Source: Ligustrum vulgare (lineage: Eukaryota > Streptophyta > Magnoliopsida > Lamiales > Oleaceae). From it: a DNA stretch of 64,000 bases. The notes beneath the pieces were generated by a model. That model made no database searches, was not told where the DNA came from, and saw nothing but the letters and a program-made list of their open reading frames with translations. The DNA is taken from contig OY743190.1 of assembly GCA_963555705.1 (NCBI GenBank), forward strand, positions 13,243,501 through 13,307,500. The letters run 5' to 3'. A program made the position numbers and the translations under genes. This document shows, piece by piece, positions 23,001 through 33,102 of the stretch. Position 1 is the stretch's first letter. Each line of letters begins with the position of its first letter.

Positions 23001-26000
23001 TTTCACTGACAATAACTTCGTAGGTACTTAAATATTGACTTCAGATTAGTTGGTACTTCTTTTCTCTCGTTGAATTGATTTCATGATAATTTAACGTACA
23101 ATATTTTATACAATCAATATGTTTAAATGGATTGGCAGGAAATATTCCAAATGATATTGGAAATCTATCAGCACTTGTACATTTATATTTGGGAGAAAAC
23201 GGCTTCAATGGTATGTAACTAGATATCGTGAACTCATTTTATATATTAAATAATTTCCAAATTGTTACTTAGCGTACCAAAGTTTCATGCCAAAACTTTG
23301 AATTTAAGCCTCCATTTAGCGAAATTTATATATCAGACTTTAATTTCAACCAATCATTACAATACAATACTTATCCACATTCATTTCTATCTATTAATTA
23401 TAAATTGAATTGTTTACAAATTCTTCCCAAAACAGAGGCTAAAATTGTTCGATATGACAAAGATATTTATGTTAATGGAAAATCAAAATGAACTTTTTAC
23501 AAATGTGTTTCGGCTTGTGATGAAGATGTATCCTGATAGCCTCATTTTAATACGTTTCTTGTGTTAATATCATTGCTGTGACTGAATTTGCACAATACTT
23601 GACTGAAAGTTTTTCAAGTTGTCACTAGATTTTCTCAAATATTTTTAGTTTCCACTTAACTTTTATTGTTATTTCATTTATCACTCCGTTACTTAACCAA
23701 GTTGAAGAACGTACCAAAATTTTATCACATTCATCATTATGTCTACTTTGTCATCTAGTTTCTTGATCTTTAAAATAGCGAGTGATGCAACGACGTATAT
23801 GATAACATCATATATGTTCATTCACTTGGAGAAATTTTAAAGTTCAACGAAACTGTGAAATATTTTGAGAAGTTCTGTGGCAACTTAGAGAACTTTAATA
23901 GTTCAATAGCTTTGTTGTTAGAAAATATTTGAGAAGTTCACAAGCAATTGAGATATTTAAACAATATCTTATTATCTTTTAATTATTAATTAGTTTTAAT
24001 TTTAATAGCTGTAAAACTTTAGATAGTTAAGGACTTATAATGAAATTTCTGTTGTGATAAATGATTTGGTTTTTATTTATTTATTTATTTATTTTTGAGC
24101 ATTACAAAGGGGTGGAGGGGAGGGGGTAGGATTCGAACACGTAATTGGGTGCGGGAGAACTCGAGCATCAAACCATAAGGCCAACCCTCGAATCCTTGGT
24201 TTCTCTTTATTAGCTGCAAGATATGCTTTTCTTATTGGAGTATTTTTTTCATTAAAAAATTGTAAAAATTGTCTATTTTTCCTACGTAAATTGTTATTAG
24301 GTGAGATTGTTTATTTAACATATGTTCTTTAACGCAATTTCTATTTATAAATCAATTTATAAATAAAGTAATTTCTCAAGCTACTTTTTAATCATACTTT
24401 TTTGTCTCCATTTTTTAACAGTACATTTTTAACTCAAAAATATAAATAAATCAATTTATATTTGCAACAGTGTTGCACAGAGCCTTAAAATAATTTAATG
24501 GTCTAAATTTTCATTGGTCATATTTTAGTATTAAATTAAATATTAGAGCCATTAGTATTTGAATCTAATAATTTCTAATTTTAAATATATTGAATTATTT
24601 ATAATCTCAATTTTTTTAATATAATAACTTTTTGAAATTTAAAATATTTAACTTTTGAATTTCTGTTTTTAATCCTAAAATCTATACACATGAAGCATTT
24701 CATATGAAATTGGAAACTCATCAACACTTCAATATTTATATTTGAAATCTAACATGTTGATAACTTGTTACTACTTTTAAGGTTCATATGAGTGTGTTGA
24801 CAACATTACAGGTACAATTCCACATCAAATTGCCAGTTTATCAAATTTGAAAGAATTGGATATTGGTAACAACAGTCTTCACGGTCAAATACCTGAATCC
24901 ATCTTTAATCTGTCCATGTTGCAATCATTTAGTTTAGCATTCAATAATATCTCTGGAAATCTTCCGTGGTCAATAACCAATAGGCTTCCTGATTTCGAAG
25001 GCATCTATTTTAACGACAATCAATTTAGTGGAGAAATTCCTAGTTGGATTTCAAATTGTTCTAAGCTTATTGAATTGATGCTTAATGACAACTACTTCAG
25101 TGGACATGTACCTAGTAATCTTGAGAATTTACAAAACCTAGAAGATCTAAATTTATCTTCTAATCTCTTGACAAATGATCGTTCAATGCTGGATTTGGAT
25201 TTTCTAGTTTCGTTGACAAATTGTAGGCGCTTGATGGACATAGGGATTGGTGACAATTTTTTTGATGGAAAGCTTCCAAAAGCTTTGGGGAATTTCTCGA
25301 CATCTCTTCAAATGTTTGAAGCTTATTCTTGTGGCATCAAAGGTATAATTACAAGTGAAATTGGAAATATGAGCAACTTGATCGGGCTAATTATGGGAGG
25401 AAATGAGTTCACGGGAAAAATTTCTAACTCGTTGAGTCAATTGAGGAAGTTGCAATTGTTGTCTCTTGATAACAATAACCTGCATGGGCCAGTACCTGAC
25501 AACCTTTGCAATTTGGTAAATCTTTATCAACTAGATTTAGGGAATAATCAACTCTCTTTCCAGCTACCAAGTTGCCTAGGAAATATTACTTCTCTACGAC
25601 AAATCTTTTTTGCTAAAAACTCATTGACTTCAACCGTCCCATCCACACTATGGACTAACAAGGAAATTCAAATAATGGACCTATCATATAATTTTCTAAA
25701 TGGCTCGCTAGCTCCAGAAATTGGTAGCGTAACGAGGATGAGAGAGTTATATCTATCAGGAAATCAGTTCTCAGGCGAGATTCCAAGTGCTATTGGAAAA
25801 CTTCAGAATTTGGTAAATCTTTCATTATCAAACAATCGATTAAATGGTCCTCTACCTGAGTCGTTTGGTAATTTGATTTCATTACAAAGTTTGGATCTAT
25901 CCAATAACAATCTCAACGGAGTAATCCCCATTTCATTGGAGAAACTGAAGTATCTTGAGTATTTCAATGTTTCGTTTAATGATCTCAGCGGTTATATTCC

Positions 26001-27270
26001 AAATGGAGGGCCTTTTAAGAACTTTACCTCAGAGTTTTTCATAGGCAATGGAGAATTCTGTGGAACTTCTCAATTTAAGGTCAAGCCATGCAAAGATAAT
26101 AGAAATAGAGTATCCAGCAAGACCAGAGTTTTGAAGTACATTTTACCATCAATTGTTGTGGTATTGTGTCTGGCCATTAGCTTAATTTATTTAATAAGAT
26201 GTCGTAGAAGAAATACACCTCTTCCAGCTCAGTCTACTTCCCCTACCACCATTAGAAGGATTTCATATTATGAAATTCTAAATGCTACAAATAATTTTGG
26301 TGAAGAGAATATGATTGGGAAAGGTAGTATTTGTTCAGTGTACAAGGGAATATTTCCAGACGGAATGATCGCTGCTATTAAGGTTTTTAATTTAGATTTG
26401 GAAGGTGCAAATAGGAGTTTTGATACAGAGTGTCAAATATTTTGCAACATTCGTCACAGAAATCTTGTAAAGGTAATTACCAGCTGCTCTAACCTTGATC
26501 TAAAAGCCTTGGTGTTGGAATATATGCCGAATGGAAACCTTACCAAATGGCTGTCCTCAAGCAACTATTTCCTGAATATAGTTCAAAGACTGGAAATAAT
26601 GATAGATGTGGCAAATGCATTGGAGTATCTTCATCACGGGTATCCCACTCCAGTTGTCCATTGTGATTTGAAGCCCAGCAACGTACTTTTAGATGAAGAT
26701 ATGGTTGCCCATGTTGCAGACTTTGGCATTGCCAAGCTTTTCACAGAAGATCAGAGAATTTCGATGTCCAAGACGTTGGGCACCATTGGATATATGGCTC
26801 CAGGTAAATGGTTCTATATATATTTAGAGAAATATTATACATATAATTATTTGGAAATGTTAATCTAACAATATATTTGTATTTCATTCAAAATTTCACT
26901 TGTTAATTTGATCACGTATACCCATTTTGTAGAGTACGGATTGACAGGATTAATATCGCCTATGGCGGATGTTTATAGCTATGGGATTATGTTGATGGAA
27001 ACATTTACTAAGATGAAGCCAACTGATGATATGTTTGTTGGAGATTTCACCATGAGGAGATGGGTGTTTGAATCATTCCCGGATGCAATAATGCACATAG
27101 TGGATGTGGATCTTGTAAATGCAGTTGAAGATAATATACGAGCCAAAGAGAGCTGCTTCAAATCGGTCATGGGGCTAGCTCTACAGTGCACAACTTATTT
27201 GTCCGAGGAGAGGCTCAATATGAAAGATGTTCTAACAAGGCTCAAGAAGATCAAAACTGAATCTTGTTAA
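20005..27270 (+). CDS. LRR receptor-like kinase, non-RD type (subfamily XII-like), 8 exons
   Basis: Model: 20005-20761, 20998-21069, 21179-21250, 22360-22431, 22733-23023, 23139-23210, 24812-26803, 26933-27270; all introns are GT-AG, the six between LRR exons are phase 1, and the total is 3666 nt, in frame to TAA (1221 residues). The product begins with a signal peptide (to about residue 25), an LRRNT cap (FCNWIGITC), many extracellular LRRs of the 'G.IP..IGNLS.L..L.L..N.F.G' type, a membrane segment at about 887-907 and a kinase from about 943. Lys969, the HCD motif at 1062-1064 (Cys in place of Arg: non-RD) and DFG from Asp1082 are present; the glycine loop is GKGSICSV, lacking the usual third Gly. 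Non-RD LRR-XII kinases include FLS2, EFR and XA21, so a plasma-membrane immune receptor is likely; the ligand is unknown. Four 72-nt single-repeat exons are unusual, because typical members have one intron. Confidence 0.85.
20885..20997 (+). pseudogene. Former LRR exon now forming the end of intron 1
   Basis: The last ~110 bp of intron 1 match exon 5 of the same gene (compare 'cttccaagtctattgcagt' with 'cttccaaatctattgcagtg', and 'cttaacgtctctatcatgaa' with 'cttaacgtctatagcaatga'). Where exon 5 reads 'attcacgggaag' through the LRR, intron 1 reads 'attcccaggaag', giving the AG used as acceptor at 20996-20997. The open frame upstream is lost. Confidence 0.75.
24070..24190 (-). mobile_element. 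SINE in the last long LRR intron
   Basis: On the minus strand the unit begins with a box-A-like 'tggccttatggtttgatgc', has a near-perfect box B (GTTCGAATCCT, plus 24128-24138) and ends in an (AAAT)n tail (plus 24071-24094). Flanks share 'ttggttt', a probable target duplication. The paralogous intron near 22103 reads 'aaatgatttgttttttcttt' without the insertion and serves as the empty site. Confidence 0.8.
24697..24768 (+). pseudogene. Dead 72-nt LRR exon
   Basis: The stretch 'agcatttcatatgaaattgg' onward aligns with exon 4 (22360-22431) and still reads as one LRR, but the acceptor AG before it and the donor GT after it are lost ('cttgacaggtaaa' has become 'ttgataacttgtt'). It is left out of the gene model. 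Confidence 0.7.
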
Positions 27271-27699
27271 AGCATAAGTGAGATGAAATAGGACAAAGAT
27301 GTATGTTTTACCATGTTTTCTTTTTCCATCTAATGAGAATCCCAAAAGATGTTAATTCAAGTAAAATTCCATTAATGTAATCAGATCTATTTTCAATTGC
27401 ACCATTAATATTGACTACTATTTATATCAAACTTTCTCTCTCAAAATCTTATTACATGATGCTATTGCTGGAAATCACTCTTCCCGACTCATTTCCAGGA
27501 GCAAATCTCTTGAAGAACAAAGGAGCAATTATTGTCCCTTCCATATGGTTGCACCTTTAAAATTCAGTCTTATCTATGATTTCTGCGCACTAATTGCTTG
27601 TAATTTATATCTGAAATACAAGAATGCGGAAATTGATAGGTGACAAGCATCTAAATTTGTGAAGGTAGTGTAGAATAAATTAAACAACATTTAGGTTTT

Positions 27700-27934
27700 T
27701 CCACTAGAAACTTTCACCATTCAAAAAACCATAATTATGTTATTTGAATCATTCCCGGATGCAATAATGCACAGAGTGGGTGTGCATCTAGTAAATGCAA
27801 TTGAAGAAATTATTTGTAATAAAAGATTAATCATGGAACTAGCACTAGAATGCATAGTTGATTTGTCTGAGGAGAGGCTTAGTATGAAAAATGTTCTAAC
27901 AATGCTCAATAAGATCAAAACTAAATCTTGTTAA
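27700..27934 (+). pseudogene. Truncated copy of the kinase gene's last exon
   Basis: The reading 'ESFPDAIMHRV' to 'KIKTKSC' plus TAA matches the C-terminal third of the neighbouring gene's last exon ('ESFPDAIMHIV' to 'KIKTESC'), and similarity continues into the 3' flank ('taaagcata'). Everything upstream is absent and there is an internal shortening ('EEIICNKRLIMELALE'). It is a remnant of a tandem duplicate or of a partial duplication. Confidence 0.85.
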
Positions 27935-27978
27935 AGCATAATTTAGCTAGAACACGATAAAGAGGAAAGAGATGAAAA

Positions 27979-28175
27979 ATATTAGGCACTGCTTGGATTC
28001 AAGAAAAGTTTCTCTCGTGATTGATTTCGGATTAAAAAGTCAGTTTTCATCCTTGAGTTTTTCTCTATTTTGTAAGAAACTAGGACGATTTGCTCGAGTG
28101 TAACTCGGTTGACACCATTCTCAATTTAAGCTGGATCATAAGCAATACCTGCATATATGAAAATTACTATGTTAT
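27979..28175 (+). repeat. Dispersed repeat, copy B, left half
   Basis: It matches 935-1140. Copy B is cut at 28175 by the Athila element and resumes at 45258-45347. The cut lies in 'tactatgttat', which reads 'tactatgttgtt' in copy A. Confidence 0.75.
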
Positions 28176-29088
28176 TGTTCACCAATATCTAGCGATGCAA
28201 GATATCCCCGCAAGTGTACGGGTCGTAAGAAGTAATAAAGTGGACCTAAGAGTCCGGATTATCTTCCCACGGAGACTGCTATTAATTATCGAAATATGTT
28301 AGTTCTAAACCTTATTTGAATGAACAAAATAATTTGATGTTTGAAATCTAAAACAAAAAAAATTAATTAAAGAATTAAATTGCGAAATTTGTTTTGTTTT
28401 TAAAAACGATTGTAAAGTAGTTGGGATTCACGATTTCACATAGCCAATTAAATTAACTCCAATTCCATGTTTTATTCCCTAATTATGTACTCGATCGAAT
28501 TCACTAATTCAAATTGAGATTCCTCTCTCGAGTTTAAATCAATCCTACCTACATAAGTCAACCATGTATCTCTACAACGAGTCTGAATATTCCTTATCTA
28601 GATACAATAAATACAAGAATTCACACACGACCGCAATAATAACAAGAGTATATCTCTATCTCTCCTTCAATTATCGGATTTATTACCATGTTCTAAATTA
28701 TTAACTTACCTCTCGGATTATGAAAATAATTCAATATGTCATGAACTGGTGATCAAGCAATTCAAGCATTAAGAACAATAATAAATCAATACATACAACA
28801 AAATATTAAAACAACGGAATTTGGAATTAAAATAATATGACTAGGCTACATCGTTCATTCCAACATAGAATTTAGTTACACATCATCAATAAAGAACAAT
28901 AAAAATAAAAATTAACGTTCATTAAAAATAATATAAAGAATGGAAACCTTGCACCAAGTTTTGATTCTTCAATTATCTTCAATTCACGCCCCTTTGCGAT
29001 GCTTGATTCTCCAAGAATTTGATGTTGATTTCTCGATTGTGGCTCGTTCTTTGGAGAGACAAAGGTCCAGATTTCGTGCCTCATGTGT

Positions 29089-29099
29089 TGTATATATAG
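29089..29099 (-). promoter_or_regulatory. LTR TATA box
   Basis: Minus-strand CCTATATATAC, about 85 bp downstream of the nearest GCGATCGC palindrome. The partner LTR has the same arrangement at about 44660. Confidence 0.6.
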
Positions 29100-29181
29100 G
29101 TTTTGGAGAAACCTAGGTCAAGAAAGATAGAATTCTGTTGAAAATCGCAAGAAAAAGCCCACAGTCGGCCCAGTCTGAAAG

Positions 29182-29290
29182 CCACGCGATCGCGTGGTTT
29201 ACACCCTAGCGATCGCGTGCTTGACCCAAAAACTCTCAGGTTATGTTTTCACACCTTCTCGCGATCGCTTGGTATGTAACCAGCGATCGC
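29182..29290. promoter_or_regulatory. Two pairs of GCGATCGC palindromes
   Basis: Palindromes start at 29186, 29209, 29261 and 29283, spaced 23 and 22 bp within each pair. The first is the centre of a 16-bp perfect palindrome CCACGCGATCGCGTGG. They lie upstream of the LTR TATA box. The partner LTR keeps the arrangement with point changes. Confidence 0.7.
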
Positions 29291-29692
29291 GACTTCGCTC
29301 TTTTCTCGACTGTACAAGTTAGTCCCCGACCTTTAATTGCAGCCTTAGTCCTCCACTTTCAAATGTTGCGATTTAGTCCCCAAACTTTATATTCTTCTTG
29401 AATTTCTCAATTAACCTCTCAATTCCTTCAATTGGGTACTCCATCTTCTGATTTAGTCATTTTGGCATCAAGCATGTTTCCCGGTTATTGTCACAAACTC
29501 CTCACTTGTCCAATTTAGCTCCAATTAGCAATCCAATTATGCATTTTTCCCATTGATTTCATCATTCTTCATCTTTTGGGATATTTTCTGAAAAGTAAAC
29601 AAATAAACACATATTAAGGAGCATATATTCTAAAACGACAATAATTTCTTCTAATTTAGACATACAGATAAGTGTATAAAACACACTTATCG

Positions 29693-29720
29693 AATACCCC
29701 CAAACTAGAATTATTGTTCG
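29693..29720 (-). other. Polypurine tract region of the Athila element
   Basis: The minus strand reads CTAGTTTGGGGGTATT immediately before the 3' LTR, the position and composition of a second-strand primer. Confidence 0.7.
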
Positions 29721-30853
29721 TCCTCGAACAATGGAAAATAAACTACAAAAATCAAAGGAATAAAAGAACAAATATTTTTGTTGTGTCAACATGTTTGCCA
29801 TGTGCCTCCATAGTCCAAACCAGTTTAAGCTTTAAGCAAGCGTCATGAACAACAATGCTAAATAATTTCTAGTTATATCCCGCCAGAGTCTCAAGTGTGT
29901 GTGTGAATAGCCAATGTCAAACGCATACTTATGCAAAAGATGTGCTCAACACTCTGTGACTCATTATGCATAATCAAGCCCGAATCCCATGTGGTCAATC
30001 TATGGTTTCTAATGAAATTCCTTTCAACGCTCATTGATGATTACCACTTTCTGCTTTTCTCTCACATCCCGGGTTTTTATGTATGTGGGCTCTAAAAATA
30101 TTCTTTGCTTTTTTCACACAAGGCAGTTAGAATCAGAAATATGCGTGCATAACAAATCAAAAGAAAGCAGACCCCAATTCTACAACCTCAACCACCACAG
30201 CTCAGTCAACAAAGCTTATACCATGCAATAATAATAATTTTTTTTTATTTATCTTTTTTTTTTCTTTCGATGGACGAATTTTCTTTTAATTGTCCCTGCC
30301 TTTTATCATCTTTGTGCAGAACTTTTCATACTTGTTTTCTATATGACCCCTGTAGCGAGCTTTCAGGTCGGCAACTCCAAAACCAGTTGGCTTTAGGGTA
30401 CCAAGTTCAAAGAACCCCTAAGACGTACTTTCCCGAGTCATAAAGGCTTAAATAGAAAAGTTAAAGATGTTATAATGTCTTATGTGTAAGTCCACTCTCT
30501 GTACTAGCTTTCTAATTGACCCCTGTAACGAGCTTTAGGTCGATGACTCCCAGGCCAGTTGGCTTTAGGGCACCATGTTTGAAAGACCCCTCGGACTTAC
30601 TTACTCGAGTCAAAAAGGCATTTGAAGAGCAGAATAAGACCTTCAGCATTTTTTTGTTTTTATGCTGGAACTGGTTTATACCCGTTGACCAAACTGCAAT
30701 GACTAAAGTGCAAAACCAAGAACCACAGACCTCCAACCCGTCAATACATACAAATTCCAACCATTTTACCTCCAAACTTGCCTTTTCGTATGATTGGTTC
30801 TAATTTAGGGATGGGATGTCTAACGATCTAAGTTCAGGGATTTTTAAGTCATT
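29721..30853. other. Athila 3' non-coding region with a tandem duplication
   Basis: No gene is supported. Two units of about 160-170 bp (near 30330-30500 and 30500-30650) share 'gacccctgtaacgagcttt', 'aggtcg', 'ccagttggctttagggcacc' and 'gagtcaaaaaggc'. The frames at 30512-30803 are within this repeat. Confidence 0.6.
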
Positions 30854-30977
30854 CCTAATGATGAGAATCATGGCGGGCTTGACAGAAAGAACTACAATTC
30901 AAGCCAAAACAAGAATTCAAACAGGTTCGGAGAGCTTCAAAGATCAAAACAGGTCAAAATGGATCAGAACCAGATTT

Positions 30978-31136
30978 ACGGCCGTAAGCTAGATTGTCAC
31001 GGCCGTAAGTAATCCTCGGGTGGAAATTAAAGAGTTCCAAGATTTCAAAGTTACTGCCATAAGTTTATGGTCACGGCCGTAATCCTTAAGCAGAAGTACA
31101 GTTACGCCCGTAAGGAATGTTGTCACGGCCGTAATT
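30978..31136. promoter_or_regulatory. Paired ACGGCCGT palindromes in the LTR
   Basis: Six sites in three pairs; in two pairs the members are 20-21 bp apart, mostly inside TTACGGCCGTAA. Two sites are degraded (ctgccat and cgcccgt). The block ends about 175 bp upstream of the TATA box. Confidence 0.65.
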
Positions 31137-31307
31137 CCAAGATTTGCGGATTTTTATTTCCTTAATTATAGGATTAGATTTACCTTGTTTTGAACATTTT
31201 GTTTCCAATTAAATTAGGACTCTATTTTGATAGATTTTATCTATTCCCTAATTAGATTAGATTTTATTTAGTTTCCTAAGTAGACTAGGGTTTTTTATTC
31301 TTGTTGC

Positions 31308-31317
31308 CTATATAAAG
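31308..31317 (+). promoter_or_regulatory. LTR TATA box
   Basis: CTATATAAAG within the 5' LTR; the identical sequence is in the 3' LTR near 33470. Confidence 0.65.
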
Positions 31318-31664
31318 GCGTCTTCATTGTAATACAAAAAACAGACTTTGATTATTGAATGAAATATATTGAGTGTTTTTACTCTCTAAAGGTGATGATT
31401 CCGTTTAACTCGAACTTATCAAATATTGTGTAATATTTGTGGCGTTCAACAAATTGAACTTATCAAAGGCGTGGACAACCTTTGTGGCGTTCCCCATTAA
31501 GGTTCTTGTTTCCGCATCGTAACGGGTCTCGGGTTTAATATACCCCTGGTTCTTGCGTCATGAGGCTCAGGTCGTAGTGTCACCGTCCGTCCCAACCTGA
31601 ATTCGGAACTTTCCCGGCGTTATTTCCGCGTGTCCGTCGTGACCCCTCCTGGGTTCACATCATT

Positions 31665-31676
31665 TGGTATCAGAGC
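31665..31676 (+). other. Primer binding site, tRNA-iMet
   Basis: TGGTATCAGAGC two bases after the 5' LTR, the standard initiator-tRNA primer site of plant LTR elements. Confidence 0.85.
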
Positions 31677-32061
31677 AGGACTCTGGATTCAGGTTTTTTT
31701 CTTCTGTTCTATCCAGTTTGATTTTTGTGTTTTTATCATAGAGTCTGCACAAAATCATCCATATCTTGTTAATGGGTCTTTCTTTTTCTTTAGTTTATTT
31801 TTCTTCGTGTTCTTCGTGCCAGTAAAAAGTTCCATTATTTGATCCATATAGAAATCCATAAAAAAAAATTCAATCTTGTTTATTTTATTCGATTCTTGTC
31901 CAAATCCAGTCTCGTTTGTTTTGTCGCGTTCGTGTCAGATTTTTGGATTTATTAAAAAAAAAAATTAATTAATTTTTTATTTTTTTATTTAATTCCGAAA
32001 ATTCATTACTCAAAAAAAAAAAAAAAGAGAGAGTCAATTCCAAAATTCAAGGACCACTTCC

Positions 32062-33102
32062 TTGAGTTTCATAGCTCCTTGTTATCGAATCTTTCCATTC
32101 CATTCCACATCCAACTCCACTATGTCTAAATTCAGGGATAAACCTCAAACAGTTCCTAGAGTTAGGAGGGAAAATAGGATTGATCATAAACCTAGGGTTG
32201 GAATTGGGTATGAGCTGAAAGTATTGGAAGATGGTGCCAAAAAAATTGGGGATGCTGTCTCGGAAATGAGGGATGAAATTGATGAGGTGAGAATTATATT
32301 AAAGCAGTTAAAGGAGGAAATGATTGCAAAGAGAGCAAGGGAAAAATTAGCCAAATTGCAACGGGAAAGGGAAAGGGAGGCTGAGCCTGAATTACAAAGG
32401 GGAAGTGAGTGTGAGATTATAGTAAAGCCTCATGTTGAGATTGAATTTGAAGAGTTGAAAATTGAAGTAGTTGAACAAGCTCCGAATTTTGAGCTGGGAA
32501 GTGAGGAATTAGAAGATAAAATTTTGGGTAGCAATGAGGGAGTGCAAGAAATTGTTGATAAAAATGTGGAGTTCGAAGAGGTTGTTGGGTTTGAAAGTAC
32601 GAAAGGTGAGAAAGAAGTTTCAAAGGGAGAACGGGGTGAAGAGAAGGGCCTCGTGGTTAAAAAAGTGGAATTGGCAGTGATGGTTCATGAATACAAGGAT
32701 CCATACCTTGTACCTCATGAAACTAACATTTCCCTCCCCATTTTATGTGACTCCTTTTTGCAGGTTGCTTACACATGGATGTTTGAGTCAAAGCCACCTT
32801 GGCAAATTAACCTCATGTTTCAATACATTTGTGTTCACCAGTTGGAGGATTGCCACATAATGAATTCATGTCCTGGAGTACATAATTTCCCATTTGATCC
32901 AGGTGGGGTAGCTGTAAATCATGAACTAAGCTATGATTCAGGACGAATCATCCTAAAGAAGGGGAGAATGATGAGAATCATGGCGGGCTTGACGGAAAGA
33001 ACTACAATTCAAGCCAAAACAAGAATTCAAACAGGTTCGGAGAGCTTCAAAGATCAAAACAGGTCAAAATGGATCAGAACCAAATTTACGGCCGTAAGCT
33101 AG
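32062..33102 (+). CDS. Uncharacterised 346-codon ORF of the non-autonomous element
   Basis: The frame opens at ATG 32062 and closes at 33102, 134 bp inside the 3' LTR. An internal ATG at 32122 is an alternative start. Residues about 45-115 are charged and predicted coiled coil (KQLKEEMIAKRAREKLAKLQ), followed by a very acidic stretch (115-200) and a hydrophobic/aromatic segment (LPILCDSFLQVAYTWMF). I recognise no CCHC finger, protease or polymerase motif, so it is not an ordinary gag. An intact frame in a young element suggests it was translated when the element last moved, but the role is unknown. Confidence 0.55.
   Translation: MSFIAPCYRIFPFHSTSNSTMSKFRDKPQTVPRVRRENRIDHKPRVGIGYELKVLEDGAKKIGDAVSEMRDEIDEVRIILKQLKEEMIAKRAREKLAKLQREREREAEPELQRGSECEIIVKPHVEIEFEELKIEVVEQAPNFELGSEELEDKILGSNEGVQEIVDKNVEFEEVVGFESTKGEKEVSKGERGEEKGLVVKKVELAVMVHEYKDPYLVPHETNISLPILCDSFLQVAYTWMFESKPPWQINLMFQYICVHQLEDCHIMNSCPGVHNFPFDPGGVAVNHELSYDSGRIILKKGRMMRIMAGLTERTTIQAKTRIQTGSESFKDQNRSKWIRTKFTAVS

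Larger units (their letters stand above)
28176..29692 (-). repeat. 3' LTR of the Athila element
   Basis: About 1517 bp; its plus-strand start is TGTTCACC and its end is CTTATCG, where the partner has CTTATCA, so the first base pair of the terminal TG is mutated. It includes a minus-strand TATA (29089-29099) and four GCGATCGC palindromes upstream of it (29186, 29209, 29261, 29283). The 70-codon frame at 28872-29084 is part of the LTR and not a gene. Confidence 0.95.
30859..31662 (+). repeat. 5' LTR of the non-autonomous element
   Basis: 804 bp. It holds ACGGCCGT palindromes at about 30978-31132, a TATA box (CTATATAAAG, 31308-31317) and a GC-richer 3' part. TG and CA termini are present. Confidence 0.95.

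Noticed and set aside
24121..24150. Possible tRNA gene (box B present)
   Set aside because: No cloverleaf can be formed; the A/B boxes with an (AAAT)n tail fit a SINE.
28872..29084. 70-codon minus frame repeated at 44438-44650
   Set aside because: It is repeated because both lie at the same place in the Athila LTRs; no domain and no start context.
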